A stretch of 64,000 nt of DNA from Gambelia wislizenii (GCA_030847615.1 JAUMIR010000001.1:250111187-250175186), one strand, 5' to 3'. Shown: positions 23,006-35,670, counted from the first letter of the stretch. Numbers and translations are program-made. The notes: generated by a model from the sequence alone, not told the origin.

Positions 23006-25246
23006 GTAAAGAACCGGAATGCATGTGTTACCATTACTGTTCCAATTTTTTAAAAAACTAACAGGAATGAATCAATCAAGTTTCCTTCCTTGCTATGTCT
23101 TCTTCTGAGGGCTAAATAAGATACGATGTTAAATGGATTTTTGCTCCAAGGAAGGATTTCCTCCCAATGCAAAGTAACATCTTCAACTGGGCCATTTTAG
23201 GAGAGGATGAAAAGGTTAACCACTGTCTTACCCAAAGAATTCTCTCTCTGTCATTCACTGTTTGCTCATTGCATTGAAAAAACATGCCAAATGCAAAGAG
23301 GCATTTAGTGTCATGTCTAGTTTGACCCCCAAGTCCTGAAGAATCACTTTTCTACTATACCTACTTTTTTTTTATCTGTACAAGGTGTGCCAATAGATAG
23401 AGTGTAAATGCATTTTAAAAAAATGTTTTGAGCATTTTGTATTATGTTTTGGGTGCATTTCTAAAACTTACTTAAGTCTGGGGATGTGTGCGTGGGTGAT
23501 TTGAAAATTGCCAAGCATAAACCTTTCTTTGAAGGACCATTTGTATGATTTCAGTGAAGAATGTGTACTATGCTTAATGTGGCATTTGCTGTCATATCTG
23601 TGTCTACTTCACCCCATGTAAGTACAGTACTACAGGGTTTGGTGTCAATTACAGCTCTCTACCATGTGTAAATGATGAGGACTGGACAAATGAAGTCATG
23701 TTAAACACAGTGGTATACATAACCTTAAGGGAAGACTTGTGGAGGCATTTTCAGAAAATTCTTTTTTAAAATGTGTTAGGAGAACTCTGTTCCAGAGGTG
23801 TGGCCTGTATATGCAAGCCTGATTTTTTGGAGATACCCTAGGCTTCAAATTTGCCACCTCTCTTGTATATAGCTACAACCTTTGCAGTCAACTTTAGTGG
23901 GAGGCTAGTACCCAAGCTATCTCTTCCCCACTTTTTGGCCCCTGAAATGTATGACAGACCTAAAGCCTGAGTGTGGGAGGGAGGAGAGACACTTTGGATG
24001 TTTGCCTTTCTGGTTCATCAGTTCGTAAGTACTGTAGTGCACATTTGTAACAGTGAACAGGGAAGAACAGTGTACACTCTACTCCTACCTCACACACTTC
24101 ACATGGGAATACTGTAAGCCATAGATGGAGTTGACCAGACACATGTACACACTCATCTGAACATGCATGCTCACTATTTAACTTGCCTGCTTATCATGTG
24201 GCTCTTTAGGAAAGTTTTCTGTAAAGTTAAAACAGTCAGGAATTAACTTCTAGTATAGCAGAGTGGCAGAGACTGGAAAGCAGGACTCTCAATCAGTAAA
24301 GTACTTAGACCTCAAGCCTCTTAAGAACAGAAGAAAAACATTCTTTCTTCTTGAAAAGAATACTTAAATATTTACTAATGGCTTTTCAATCTACATATGC
24401 ATGGGAGGCTACATTCTAACTAACTAAAGGATTTAGGATAGAACTCCCCACTCCAGTGAGATTGGGAAAGATAGGGAAAAAGACATGCATCTCTGTGGAG
24501 TGTGGAGAGAAGGCTCCATCTTCTCTAGAGATAGAACAAAGAGTAATAAAGCTTTGAAACCACAAGGTCAGTAGACCTGGGTCATATGATGATACGATGA
24601 TCATACAGCTTGGCTGTGTCTCAAATACAAGCCAAGCCCACTAAGGATAGTGTGAGGAGAAGGGGGAGGAACTATTTTAACATGCAGACGGTCCCTAAAA
24701 CTTTCCTGAGACTTGCTTGCTCTAATAGCCAGCAAGTGGGGGGGGGTGCAGGAAGAATGCTGGATTTTCCAACACAAACACCACAAGATAAAACATTCAT
24801 ATAATTAATCTCAGAGACTGCTTTTTAGTGGCTTGTCCAGCTGTGAATCATCAAGTATAGAATAATCAAGTTTTGAACATGCATGGGATTGATCTGCCCT
24901 TCAGCTTTGCTGGCAGTCTGGGAGATGGCCAAGATTATTTTGTTAGAACACTCTGTTGTTGCTTTTCTACACAGCTGGAAGAAAATTTCTGTGCCAGTGT
25001 AGCCATGGCTTTTAGGAGAAACATCTTTTAATGCTACTATTTGCCCATTCTTTCCCTGGGTTTGTTCCAGTTTTTTGTTTCGTTTTATGGTGAAGTTAAA
25101 GCCCTGGGTATAGTTTAAATGAGGTGTGCAGTACAAATATGTAAATATTGCTCAGTCAAGGGAAGTTGTGAATGAAAAGGCATCAGAAGCCTATCTAGGA
25201 TATCTGCAAGAATTTGGTGAGGAAAATGAAAAGATGCAAAATAATT

Positions 25247-25305
25247 ATAGAATCACAAAGTTGGAAGAGACCACAAGGGCCATCTAGTCCAACCCCCAAT
25301 TGATA
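25247..25305 (-). mobile_element. CR1 LINE 3' terminus, short
   Basis: ATAGAATCACAAAGTTGGAAG-AGACCACAAGGGCCATCTAG: only the last ~60 bp of CR1, severely 5'-truncated. Confidence 0.8.
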
Positions 25306-25735
25306 GAATTGATAGAAGAGAGCTTACTAGTCATGGTGCTCTCAGAGCAAGAGGTGTGACATCTATATAATAGGTATTACCCTCTAAATTGAGAGGCCCT
25401 GTAAGACTACTGAGTGCAGAGTCTAAAAGTACCTAACAACACAACTGTTTATCAGTACTGTGTTTATGTAGTCTGTCTGCAGAATAAGCTGGATGTTTAA
25501 TGTGCACTGAAATCTACAAACCAAACACACCCAAGTTCTGAAATATAAAAAATCTTCAGAGAACTTGGGAGGTTTTTCAGATCAGTTGTATCTGATTTTG
25601 ATATTCATAGCACCAGCCAGGAATTAACTTACTTATTTCATTTCTGCCTTTTCCCCAGAACTGGGATTCAAGCACACATGATTAATAAAAACACTAAAAA
25701 TATAATACCAAAACACAATTAAAGCAACTGAAATT

Positions 25736-25762
25736 GTGTGTGTGTGTGTGTGTGTGTGTGTC
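25736..25762 (+). repeat. (TG)n microsatellite
   Basis: About 13 TG units at the 3' end of the reverse-oriented 5S SINE. Confidence 0.9.
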
Positions 25763-25958
25763 TTCAAGTTGCCTGTTGACTTATAACGACCCTGTGAATT
25801 TCATAGGCAAGGAAAATCAGAGGTGGTTTTGTCAGTTCCTTCCTCTGAAATATAGCCTACAGCACCTGGTATTTCTTGGTAGTCTCCCACCAAAGTACTA
25901 ACCAGAGCTGACCCTGCTTAGCTTCCAAGATCAGACAGGATGTGGTGCCTTTAGGGCA
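25763..25958 (-). mobile_element. 5S-rRNA-derived SINE, copy 1
   Basis: In reverse complement the 5' ~105 bp (25855-25958) is 5S-like: TGATCTTGGAAGCTAAGCAG, TGGTTAGTACTTTGGTGGGA and CCAGGTGCTGTAGGCTATA. The remaining part is the Bov-B-like tail with GAAATTCACAGGGTCGTTAT and CAACTTGAAGA. It ends in (CA)n, seen as (TG)n at 25736-25762. Point changes at conserved 5S positions and the appended tail rule out a working 5S gene. Confidence 0.85.
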
Positions 25959-26261
25959 TTTACAATGTCTGAATTAAAAGCACATTAATAAAAAGTACAG
26001 CAGCTACACAGTCCTCAGCAGCCAGTGCCAAAATTCCATCTGAATAAAAAGCATGATTTAACCAGTTTACTAATGTTGATATAACCTCATTATTTACAAA
26101 ATATCAGCTAATACTTCTGTACCTCATAATGTAATGGTTCAGTAGCACACTTAATTTGGTATATGGCTTATTTTTTAAAATGCCACTTAATATTCCCTAA
26201 GTCAGGTAAAGACAAAATTTTAATATCCCCCCTGTATATACTGGGGTTTTTTTGGGGGGGT

Positions 26262-26287
26262 TGTTTGTTTGTTTGTTTGTTTGTTTG
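26262..26287 (+). repeat. (GTTT)n microsatellite
   Basis: Six GTTT units. Confidence 0.85.
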
Positions 26288-26610
26288 ATGTGAAGCAAGG
26301 GTGAGTCGAGAGGGAACACTACTCAACATGATGCCTTGTTTCATTTTAAAATAGGCTCTCTGGCTAAGATTGCCACTAGGGCAAGATTTGAGTTTTGGTC
26401 TGTTAAAGAAATTAGTGAATTCAGAATAGCAGTGGCCTCTCTTTCAACACAAAAACAAGCCATGGTGTCCCTATTCACTTTAAATTTGTACATTTCATAC
26501 AAAGGGAGGGATAATTTAGGATGGGATAACTGGAAGTGGGGGGGCATTACCTGGCAGGTGGTAGGTATGCATGTCATCTTAGGACTTCGGCTACCTCCAG
26601 CTACCACCAG

Positions 26611-26830
26611 GGAGCACTGGTGACGCAGTGGTTAAATGCCAGTATTGCAGCCACAGCGTTGTAAGTTTGATCCTACAGGGCTCCAAGGTTGACTCAGCCT
26701 TCCATCCTTCTGTAGGTTGGTAAAATGTGTACCTAGCTTGTTGGGGGCAATTAGCTAACATGTTGTAAACTGCTTAGGGAGTGCTTTGGCACTGATAAGT
26801 GGTATAGAAATAGAAGTGCTATTGTTACTG
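26611..26830 (+). mobile_element. tRNA-derived SINE with L2-type 3' end, copy 2
   Basis: GGAGCACTGGTGACGCAGTG head and GGTTGGTAAAATGTGTACCT body, with a decayed L2-type tail (AAGTGGTATAGAAATAGAAG). Confidence 0.85.
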
Positions 26831-27670
26831 CTATTCCTAGGTAATATGACTCTCAGGGCCAGTTACTGGGGAATGAGAGTGGGAGAGTCCCTTTTGTTTT
26901 CCTGTCTTGTTTGGGGGGGCCACCCAGAAGCAGCTCGGAGCCACTGCGCAAAACAGGATGTTAGATAAGGTTTCCTTTGGTCTGCTCCACCAGGGATCTT
27001 AGGTTTTTGTTGTTCTGTTATTAGGATCTTATTTCCATGTTTAGGGCTGGGGAAAATGTGGCCCAGGGCTGGCATGCGATCCCACGTCCTTACTTTTTCA
27101 GCCCCAACCATTCCCCCCCAAACCTCACACACCATCACCACCCCCATTTTTTGTACGTTTTTGGGCAATCTTCACAGTCTTGTAGCTGTGACAGTATTAA
27201 AAATAAGGTGAACCAAATTTCATCCCTGATGTCTGGTTTTGTATATTCATTCTCAGGTAGATATGAACACCTTACAGTGGCTTTATTTCCAGGTATTTTG
27301 CATGAGCTTTGGTGGTAAAATTCCAAAGGTCTTACACAAGCTTTGATGGTAAAATTCCAAAGGACTAGCTGTATTAGTGGGTTGTGATAGCAAAAACAGT
27401 ATGCAGTCTTGTGTGACATCTTCAGGACTAACAAACAGACTTTGCATTGGTTCATTCCCAAAATGCTTGGAGATGTTTAAGCTTCATCAGACAAACATTT
27501 CACCTATGTTCTAACTGAGGTTTTGTTATAGCTAATAAGTTTTCATTAATAATTTTTTTCTCGCAGAAGGTTGAGCTTGTTAAATCAGAAATGTTGAGTA
27601 CCTTTTGTATACAAACAGACAATTTTGTAACTGTTTTGAGGTTCATCAAAAAGTTAGTCTTATAATGATG

Positions 27671-27945
27671 AAGCCCTGGTGGTGCAGTGGTTAAATACCA
27701 GTACTGCAAGGCACTATGTTGCAAGTTCGATTCCAGAGGGCTCCAAGGTTCACTCAGCCTTCCATCCTTTTGTAGGTCGGTAAAATGAGTACCTGGCTTG
27801 TGGAGGCAATTAGCTAACACACATTGGGAACTGCTTAATGCAGTGTAGATGTGTAAATTTGCTATTGCTGAAAACAGTTTGTAAGCCGCTCTGATTAGCC
27901 TTGTGGCTGAAGAGCGGGGTACAAATAACTAATAAATAAAAATGA
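27671..27945 (+). mobile_element. tRNA-derived SINE with L2-type 3' end, copy 3
   Basis: Full structure: GAAGCCCTGGTGGTGCAGTG head, B-box-like AAGTTCGATTCC, AATTAGCTAACACACATTGG body and TTTGTAAGCCGCTCTGATTA…GCGGGGTACAAATAA tail. Confidence 0.9.
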
Positions 27946-28450
27946 AAATGAAAATAAATATTAACTCATCTGCTTTTTGGTGAGTATAGTGGTGCTGGCA
28001 GCTTTTCTCCTGCCCTTCAACATATCTATATTCAGCTCTGCTAAATCTAAATTAAAATGAAAGCTGCCCATTTGTCATTTTAAAAAAATGAATTTCTCAT
28101 AGATATTTAGCCTCTTAGTCAGAAAGGTAAAACAAATCAAAACAACCCAGCAGTAAAGTGCCCTGAGGAGAAGTTGTTTGTACTGTGTTAAAGATCTCTT
28201 CAGCTTCACCCACATTCACAGCTTTCTTGAGTTGCTAGACATTAAAGTATGTGTGCACCATGGTGTATGTGTGTGTGTCCTGTGGCTTGTGTGCCAGTGC
28301 CTTGAATTTTCTGGTTGCAGTACAAGAAGTACATCAACTGAGGGTGGAGTTTTATTCTTAGCTGAGAATGCAAAGCAATGAATCTCTTGAGGACAGGCTC
28401 GGTAAGACATGGCTTTAAGTAAGGGGTAGGGAAGGAAGGAGACAGACAGA

Positions 28451-28725
28451 CAGGGCCGGTTTAACCAATCTGCCAAATCAGTATTGGCAGGGGGCCCCAA
28501 GGTCAAGGGGGCCCCCCTGCTGACCTCCTTATCTGACAAAGGTTTTCTAGGAAGACTCTATGGTAGTTGTGCTGTTTTGTGTCCCATGGATAATGAATCC
28601 ATGGATACAGGGGTCCTACTGTAATCTGAGCAGCCTGTATTGTGAATAGGTTAGGTTACATTGACCTATGGGGGCCCCAAAATAAAGCATTGCAGGGGGC
28701 CCCAAAATTCCTTAAACCGGCCCTG
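28451..28725. mobile_element. hAT-type MITE with 8-bp target duplication
   Basis: The terminal inverted repeats are CAGGGCCGGTTTAA at the left and TTAAACCGGCCCTG at the right. The 8-bp duplication CAGACAGA is at 28443-28450 and 28726-28733. Subterminal parts contain mirrored GGGGGCCCC blocks. About 80 bp inside (28540-28623) matches one end of the Tigger-like element at 52032-52254. No ORF. Confidence 0.85.
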
Positions 28726-29649
28726 CAGACAGACAAACTGATTTAACCATCCTGACAGGGTCCTGGAATCTTCCTAGGAGTTGGTGAAGAGGACAGTTTC
28801 TGTAGCAGGGGGGAAATGTTTTTTTTCTGTGGGTGTGTTTTCAGATGTGATTTGTCTTCTGTCCTTCTCAGAGAAGATAAATCTCAGAGCATGAGGACAC
28901 CCTCCTTAAAGAGCTGGAGTTTCCATTTGCACTGGCCTGTTTGCTTAGCATTCTTTTCTTTTTTCTCTCTCTCTCTCCCTTTTTCTTTTTGTCAGTCCTT
29001 GAGCAAACAGAGCAAATACCTGGATAATGCACTCATCTGGCTTTGAATACACAAATATTACATACCCTTTTCTTGCTAATCAGTGTGACACATTCCTTTG
29101 TTGGCCAAATGGTCCAAAACAAACACAATCATTTCACTTAATTAGCAGGGGTTTGTGGGCTGTGCCTGGCAGGCTCCTGACATCCTGTCCAACAATACCT
29201 AACCCCCAAGTTTGCTGTCTTAACACTGGTGTAGAAGGCTTGCAAATTCTTTCCTCTCTCTCACCCATCCCATTTTGTTTGGTTTTGTATTTGTTGTTGT
29301 TGAAATATTTTCCCTTCTTTGTCTTCTGGGTTTTGAGCCTTTCAGTAGTTTGTAGGAAGAATAAAAATAGTAAAATTCAAGTTAGGTATAAGGAATGAGT
29401 TTTCTGGTTTTTATAACCTGTACTATTAGGGCAACAGCTTGGCTAGCCCAACATAAAGAGGCCCTGTGCCTGCTGGAAATAGTATTTCTTGGTTTAACCC
29501 TTGCTCTCCTGAAGCATAGAGGTTAAGTGTTTCATGTAAGAGTTGTTCAATGTACCGGTAGTATGAACACTGCACTCTGTATATGCTTTAAGTGTATTAA
29601 CAGCAGTTTGCATATGCTTTAAGGATATTATAGTGTAATTTTGCACAGC

Positions 29650-30470
29650 TTAACAGATTGGAGAGTTGAGCCAAAACTAACAAAATGAATTTCAACACAG
29701 AAAAACATAAGGTACTACATTTACGCAAAAAAAACATTTTTTTTTAATGAAATGCACAGATATAGGATGGGTGACACCTGGCTTGACGTGACAACAGCAC
29801 ATACGAAAGGGATCTAGGAGTCTTAGTAGACCACAAGCTGAACATGAGCTAACAGCGTGATTGTGGCAGTTTTAAAAAGCCAATGTGATTCTGGGCTGCA
29901 AAATCAGGAGTATAGTGTCTAGATCAAGAGATGTAATAATACCACTCTGTTCTGCTTTGGTCAGACCTCACCTGGAATACTGTGTCCAGTTCTGGGTACC
30001 GCAATTCAAGAAGGATATGGACAAGCTGCACCATGTCCAAAGGAGAGCAACCAAAATGGTGAAAGGTCTGGAAGCCATGCTTCATGAGGAGCAGCTTAAG
30101 GAGCTGGGTATGTTTAGTCTAGAGAAGGTTAAGAGCCGACATGATAGCCATGCTTAAATATTTGAAAGGATATCATATCGAAGAGGGAGCATACAGCATT
30201 CTGCTGCTCCAGAGACTAGGACATGGAGCAATGGATACAAACTAAAGGAAACAAAATTCTGCCTAAACATTAGGAAAAAGTTCCCACCTAAACCTTAGGA
30301 AAAAGAGCTGTTTGACAGTGGAATACACTGCCTCAAAGTGTGGTGGAGTCTCCTTCTTTGGAGGTTTTTAAATGGGCTGGATGGCCATCTGCCGGGAGTG
30401 CTTTGATTATATATTCCTGCATGGTAGGGGTTTGAACTGGATGGCCCTTGTGGTCTCTATGATTCTATGA
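29650..30470 (+). pseudogene. CR1 LINE, RT C-terminus and complete 3' UTR
   Basis: Frame 29885-30157 encodes [19 protein letters not shown], then [15 protein letters not shown], the conserved CR1 RT C-terminal segment. Upstream pieces (FNTEKHKVLHLR) are in other frames with stops. The 3' UTR carries the usual CR1 words and ends GGATGGCCCTTGTGGTCTCT-ATGATTCTATGA. 5'-truncated, decayed and non-functional. Confidence 0.9.
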
Positions 30471-32182
30471 GCTTTCAGGACTAAGCCCTGTCATTTACAT
30501 TGTTCAGGAAAAACATTTTTCAAAAAGAGTTCTTCCTTAGGAATGCAGATATAAATAAATGTTTAGCAAGAGGAAATTCCAGATTGCTTTGCTGGTCAGT
30601 GTTGGGAAATCTTTGTTCCCAGTTCCTTGGTGATGTTGTTTCTCCTGTTCAATAGTGGAGACATACTGTAAAGCGCCAGTTCTTGAACTGGGACTCCTGG
30701 CATCCAGGCTTTGGTATCTTACCCCAGCCATCACTGAGGCCATCCACCCACTGAAGAAATGGCAAGCTGAATGAGCTGTGTTACTCAGAAGTGTCATCTC
30801 CATAGCATTAGAAGTCCTGCCCCAGCGCCCATAGGGAAATAGGTAGGTAGCCCATCTGGCCGTGTGGAGCATCAGCATCAGGGCCTGCTCTTTAGTCTGA
30901 GCAATTTCTTCCCCAGTGGAAAGAGACTCTGCCTGCCAAACTGCACTCCTGCTCTCCACTTTCCTTCATAGAAGCTTCTGCTTCTGAACCTTTGCCTGCC
31001 TAGCCCACACATGAATTGCCATTTTGGGATCCTGGTTGTTCCTTGTAGTCAAGGATGCTCTCTCCTGATCTTGGGACCTTGTTGCAGATTGCTCTAGAGG
31101 CCAGAAACCCAAGAAATCAGCAGTCAACACAAGGACCTTATCACTGAGGTTACTGTTCAGCCTGCAGGGTCTCTGTGTGTTGCTGTCCTTTTGCATTTTA
31201 GCGCCTGTGTAAACACTTACTGCCTTGCCTGTGCACACACCCTTTGCACAGGCATTAAGCCCACATGCTCTTGCCAGCAATGATTCACAAGGCAATGCAT
31301 TTTGTGGCTGTTTTTTTTTTAAACCCTCTGTTTTTGTAAAATTCAATACACCAGAACATATAGAAATTTTTAAAAAACATGTTCATGTGGCTCACTGACT
31401 GCCATGTAAAGGAATCCTCCAGAATAAAACGCGGTCACTAGTTCTTACCTCTGTGGAAATTCATTGTGTGGATGAGTGTCCAAGTGAATGAAGAACCATA
31501 AGGACTTTAACGGAGTAAAAGGCATGGACATGACAGTTCATGCACCATGCATTAATAAAATAGGGGAAGTTAGCCAAGAATAATGGCCAAAGATGAACTA
31601 TGCAGATTGTATTTTACCACAGATATTATACAGAGGAAGATAACCTGGCTAGCACTTGGGCCAAGGCACTATTTTTAAAAAAGAAATAACAGAGGTGGGG
31701 AATGACAAGATGGGGAGGTAAGTTAGAGTTAAGGAGCAGGAAGGGTGTCATGGAAATGGCAATGCAGGCCATTGCTCTGTGCATCAGTGATCTTCAAAGT
31801 ATAACATCACAGGGTGAACCAAGCAAGGGGTGGCATAGATAGATCTAAAATAATATTAGCAGAAAGGGAAAGAAATAAAGTGAGTATATTTATCTTGTTT
31901 CAGAATTAAGGTGACCTAAAGGACCTCACTTCCCAGTTCGTCACAGATACTTAAAGGTTGTTCACCAAGAGCACAGAGTCTGTCTGGTCTATAGGCCTTT
32001 GGTCCCAAATTCAACATATGGAAATGCCCTCAGTGTCAAACATTTCATTGGGCATATGGAGTTCTATTGCACAGTTGTCCAAGATAACCACATAGCAAGG
32101 AAAGCCATTATTAGGGACCCCAGAGCCAAAAAGTTTAACTCCAAAAATAGAATGTGGCTTAATGTGTTTGTTTGTTTGTTTG

Positions 32183-32330
32183 TTTATTGAATTTCTATCC
32201 TGCCTTTCTTCCCAAAATGGGATTCAAGGCCTCACTGTCCTTGGATCTTGACCATTCTGAGAAAGAAAAAATAAACATAGATAAAACAGTGAGAAACCAG
32301 CTAAGAGCATGAGGATATAGAAAAGCATTT
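32183..32330 (-). mobile_element. L2/CR1-type LINE 3' end
   Basis: TTTATTGAATTTCTATCCTG-CCTTTCTTCCCAAAATGGG-ATTCAAGGC is the reverse complement of the 'GCCTTGAATCCC…AAAGGCGGGATA' LINE end. It is preceded by (TTTG)n at 32165-32183. Confidence 0.6.
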
Positions 32331-32828
32331 GCAGTTGTCCAGAGTAGAGATGTAAAGTTGAAGACTTTAAGAGGGATTACCATTTCCTTTAAAAAGAAAA
32401 AAAGAAAAGCCCAGAAATTTCCTGAAAAACTGAAAAAAAATGTGATATTAGCACACTTTACATATTGGAAGTTACCTTCCTACTTTAGGAACACGAAATA
32501 TATTATAAATAATTTAGTTTGGTGTAAAATTATAATGTTTGGTATACTAAAAGTGCCATTTTTTCAGACAATAATTATAAATCAAGTTTATATTTTTTTA
32601 TTTTTTTTACAAATGGAACTAAAAGGTTCTGAACTATGAGGAACAATACATCTGTAAGCAACCTATTTGGCTTTGCCAGTTTATTAGGAACAAACAAGAT
32701 ATAATAAGAACAGAAGGAACCATCAATATTAGTAAAACAAAGAAAATATTTTTGTCCCCTCTTGTCTTCCATAATGTCAAGCAGACATAAGTGCTCTTTC
32801 TCATAAAAAGAAATTAGAAAAAGGGACC

Positions 32829-33048
32829 AAGGCTGCTAACACACTGCAGAAATAATGCAGTTTGACACTGCCCATGGTTCAATGCTATGGAATTCTGGGA
32901 TTTGTAGTTTTGTGAACTATTTAGCCTTCTCTGTCAGAGAGCTCTGGTGCCACAACAAACTACAGACCCAAGAATTCCATAGGGTGGAACCATGGTAGTT
33001 AAAGTGGTGTCAATACTACATTATTTCTGCAGTGTGGCAGCAGCCTAG
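32829..33048. mobile_element. MITE (type A), copy 1
   Basis: The ends GGCTGCTAACACACTGCAGA and, inverted, GGCTGCTGCCACACTGCAGA match over ~30 bp through AAATAATG. The inner pair TGGAATTCTGGGATTTGTAG and CTACAGACCCAAGAATTCCA makes nearly the whole element palindromic. No ORF. Confidence 0.8.
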
Positions 33049-33521
33049 GACTAGGAGTACAATTGCAATGCCCTAATACTGTACATTGGGGTGGGCAATT
33101 GTTGGGGACCTGCCAAGGACTTTAGAGGGCTGCACTCCCACCACATCCCCTCCTGCAAAAAAGATATGTATTTTTTGTCCCCATGTGCCACCAACACCAC
33201 CTAGATGGCACAGCATGCCATTTTCCCTTGGTTTTGGCCCCTTCTGGGCCATTTTAGGCCCCAGAGAGAAGACTCAGAAGTTAAAAATCTTCTTTGACAG
33301 TTTGAGGAGCAGGCACCACTCTCTTTGGTAAAAGAGAGAAAATTGTCTTCTCTTGACTAGTTTTACATAGTGTCAAGCAGATATAACACTCTGATTTCCA
33401 TAAAAAGAGCTAAGAAATGGAAATCAAGGCTAGGAATTATAATGATCTGTTACTGTTCATAGTCATACATAAAAGCCATCTTCTTACCTAGTTTTAAGAA
33501 ATTATTTTGGGGCAGTAAAAC

Positions 33522-33692
33522 TCTGGTTAGTACTTGGATGGGAGACTGCCAACAAATACTTGCTACTGTAAGCTATATTTCAGAGCCAGGAACTGGAAAA
33601 ACTACCTTTAAGTATTCCTTGCTTATGAAAATCCTGTGAAATTCATGGGGTCACTAGAAGTTGACAAGCAACTTGAAGGCACACGTGCACAC
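33522..33692 (+). mobile_element. 5S-rRNA-derived SINE, copy 2, 5'-truncated
   Basis: CTCTGGTTAGTACTTGGATG-GGAGACTGCC is the internal and 3' part of 5S. The specific tail follows: TATATTTCAGAGCCAGGAAC and GAAATTCATGGGGTCACTAG, then CAACTTGAAGGCACAC. Confidence 0.85.
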
Positions 33693-34534
33693 AAATATAT
33701 GAATATTTTGTCTTACACATTTTGTCATTATGGAAAATATTCCATAATCTCTTTTTTCAACTTTCTGAGGATGGGGGTCTTTCCCCCTCAGGCTACAGAG
33801 TATTGAAGAAAACATTGTGCTTTTCTTATCCATGTCCTGTATCACCACGAATAAAATGAATCGCCATAAATAAAAAATCAGGAGTGTAATCCTGATGCAT
33901 TTTAAAAGTGAAGAATTCCATTTCAGAGGTTCAAAGGTGCTTGCAGCTCCAAAACTGTATGAATAAGTCAGGCAGTGCTCCACCCCTTTGCACCCCTACA
34001 GCAGCTGTAAGCATGGGAAGCTAAACAAGACTGCTCAGGAATGAGTCTGTCCTTGCTCGTTTAAAGGTTTTGCCTGATGTCATTTTCAAAGCAACAGATG
34101 CTTTCTCCACAGTGCCATTGTATTTGTGCTTCACAAAGAGATCTGAGAAGAGGAGGATAAAGGCATATTAATATCGAGCCTCTGGTAAATAAGAATCAGG
34201 ACAGATGTGTCTGAGGAACACCCTCTTTCCCAGCACAGGTGCATCTCTTTGCCCTCAGATGTTAAAAAGGGGGCAGGTGGAACTCTAGGGTGTGGCCTTG
34301 GGCAAGAGAAGAGCGGGCAGGTAGAAAAGTGGCCATTGGTTGAAATTCTGAGAACACTTAACCTGGTGACTCTTTGTAGAAATTCTGTTGTAGCATAGAC
34401 TGCAGCCAGAAGCTTCAGGTGCAGTTAGGTGTGGTCAAGGAAGCAGCACCTGCTGAAATTCCCTCTTTTGTCCATCTGTTAAAGGGACAGGTGCCCTGTC
34501 CCCCTTATTTCTATTTCATTTGTGTACTCTAGGT

Positions 34535-34770
34535 GTGGAGAACCAGTATGGTGGTTTGAGCATTGGACTGTGACTCTGGAGACCAAGGTTCAAATCCCTG
34601 CTCAGCCATGGAAACCCATTGGGTGACCTTAGGCAACTTGTACTCTCTCAGTCTTAGAGGAAGACAAACACAAACCCCCTTTGAACAAACCTTTCCAAGA
34701 AAACCACATGATAGGGTTGCCTTAGGGTTGCCATAAGTTGGAAACAACTTGAAGGCACACAACAAAAACA
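34535..34770 (+). mobile_element. Sauria-type tRNA SINE with target duplication
   Basis: Complete head, body and tail (GTGGTTTGAGCATTGGACTG; GGTTCAAATCCC B box; TTGGAAACAACTTGAAGGCA). The 9-bp duplication ACTCTAGGT is at 34526-34534 and 34771-34779. Conserved relative to the other copies, hence comparatively recent. Confidence 0.93.
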
Positions 34771-35244
34771 ACTCTAGGTATGATGAGTTCAGCCCAAGTT
34801 TGTGGTTTCTTCTCTGTTGATTACCCTTGGACTATAGTAAAATTATGCAGCACAAAATTAACAAAATGTTGAAATGACTTATTCCTTTTCCTCAATCTGT
34901 AGTTGTTGCTTTTTTGCTAGGTCTGGGAATGATAAAGATTCTTTCATACAGTAAAACGTTAAGAGCCCTACTGGATAAGAACGAAGGAGAACTAGTCCAG
35001 AATTCTCTATTACAGTAATCCAAATACAGTGAGTTCTGTTATAATGCATGTTTAATAACACAGTTAGTTAATAGAGGAATACTATTTACAGAACATGATC
35101 TCGTAATTGGCCATGACATGATTCCATATTGAGCATTCACAATTGGCACCTCTTTAGATCTTAGCTGTTAAGCTACAACCCCACCTTCCCTCATATTAGT
35201 GGTTTAGTTCATCAGCCATACTGGTTTGAGAAGTGAGGGACTGA

Positions 35245-35458
35245 AGCAAGGTGGGTGGAAGGAAGCGAAGGGAGCATTTGCAAGCCAGAGATGAGATTTT
35301 ATGCCAGAGTGAGTGAGATAGATGGAAGGAGGGGTGGGAGCATTTGCAAGCATGAGATTTTAAGTGAGATGGATGGAAGGAAGGGGAGGGAGCATTTGCA
35401 AGCCAGGGATGAGATTTTCAGCTGGGGCAGAAGTGAAGGAGGGGGAAGGAACATTTAT
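35245..35458 (+). repeat. Short tandem array, ~52-66 bp units
   Basis: GGGAGCATTTGCAAGC starts units at about 35270, 35336 and 35388, with a decayed fourth near 35440. Each unit is followed by GATGAGATTTT-type and GATGGAAGGA-type sequence. An 91-codon open frame runs through it and is not considered coding. Confidence 0.75.
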
Positions 35459-35610
35459 ACAATATTTGACTGCCACAGGAAGTTACGGCTTGTTTGTGCT
35501 AAGGCTCGGCAAGCATTATTAGCTGTTTAAAGTATTTGGGGCCTCTCCACTTTTTAGGGGGCCTCCAGAGGCTGGGGGGGGGTATACTTTGCCCACCTCT
35601 GCCATAAATA

Positions 35611-35670
35611 CTTAGAATCATAGAGTTGGAAGAGACCACAAGGGCCATCCAGTCCAACCCCATGCCATGC
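35611..35670 (-). mobile_element. CR1 LINE 3' terminus, short
   Basis: TTAGAATCATAGAGTTGGAA-GAGACCACAAGGGCCATCC: terminal ~60 bp of CR1. Confidence 0.85.

Larger units (their letters stand above)
25637..26060 (-). mobile_element. Old LINE (L2/CR1-type) 3' end interrupted by a 5S SINE
   Basis: 25637-25735 (TTTCTGCCTTTTCCCCAGAA…GGGATTCAAG…AATTAAAGCAAC) and 25970-26060 (GAATTAAAAGCACATTAATA…CAGCAGCCAGTGCCAAAATT) read as one decayed LINE 3' UTR. The 5S SINE and (TG)n lie between. Confidence 0.5.

Noticed and set aside
22746..23024. Minus-strand open frame across the PLEKHM3 exon
   Set aside because: Shadow of the + strand exon; no splice-consistent or family-like protein.
26336..26623. Overlapping open frames on both strands
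   Set aside because: Mutually antisense frames of similar length without a family match; the right end runs into a SINE.
34535..34620. Possible tRNA genes at SINE heads (also 5203, 11451, 27671, 38516, 47775, 53785)
   Set aside because: Only A- and B-box resemblance; no cloverleaf with acceptor stem, and each is followed by a SINE body and LINE-like tail.
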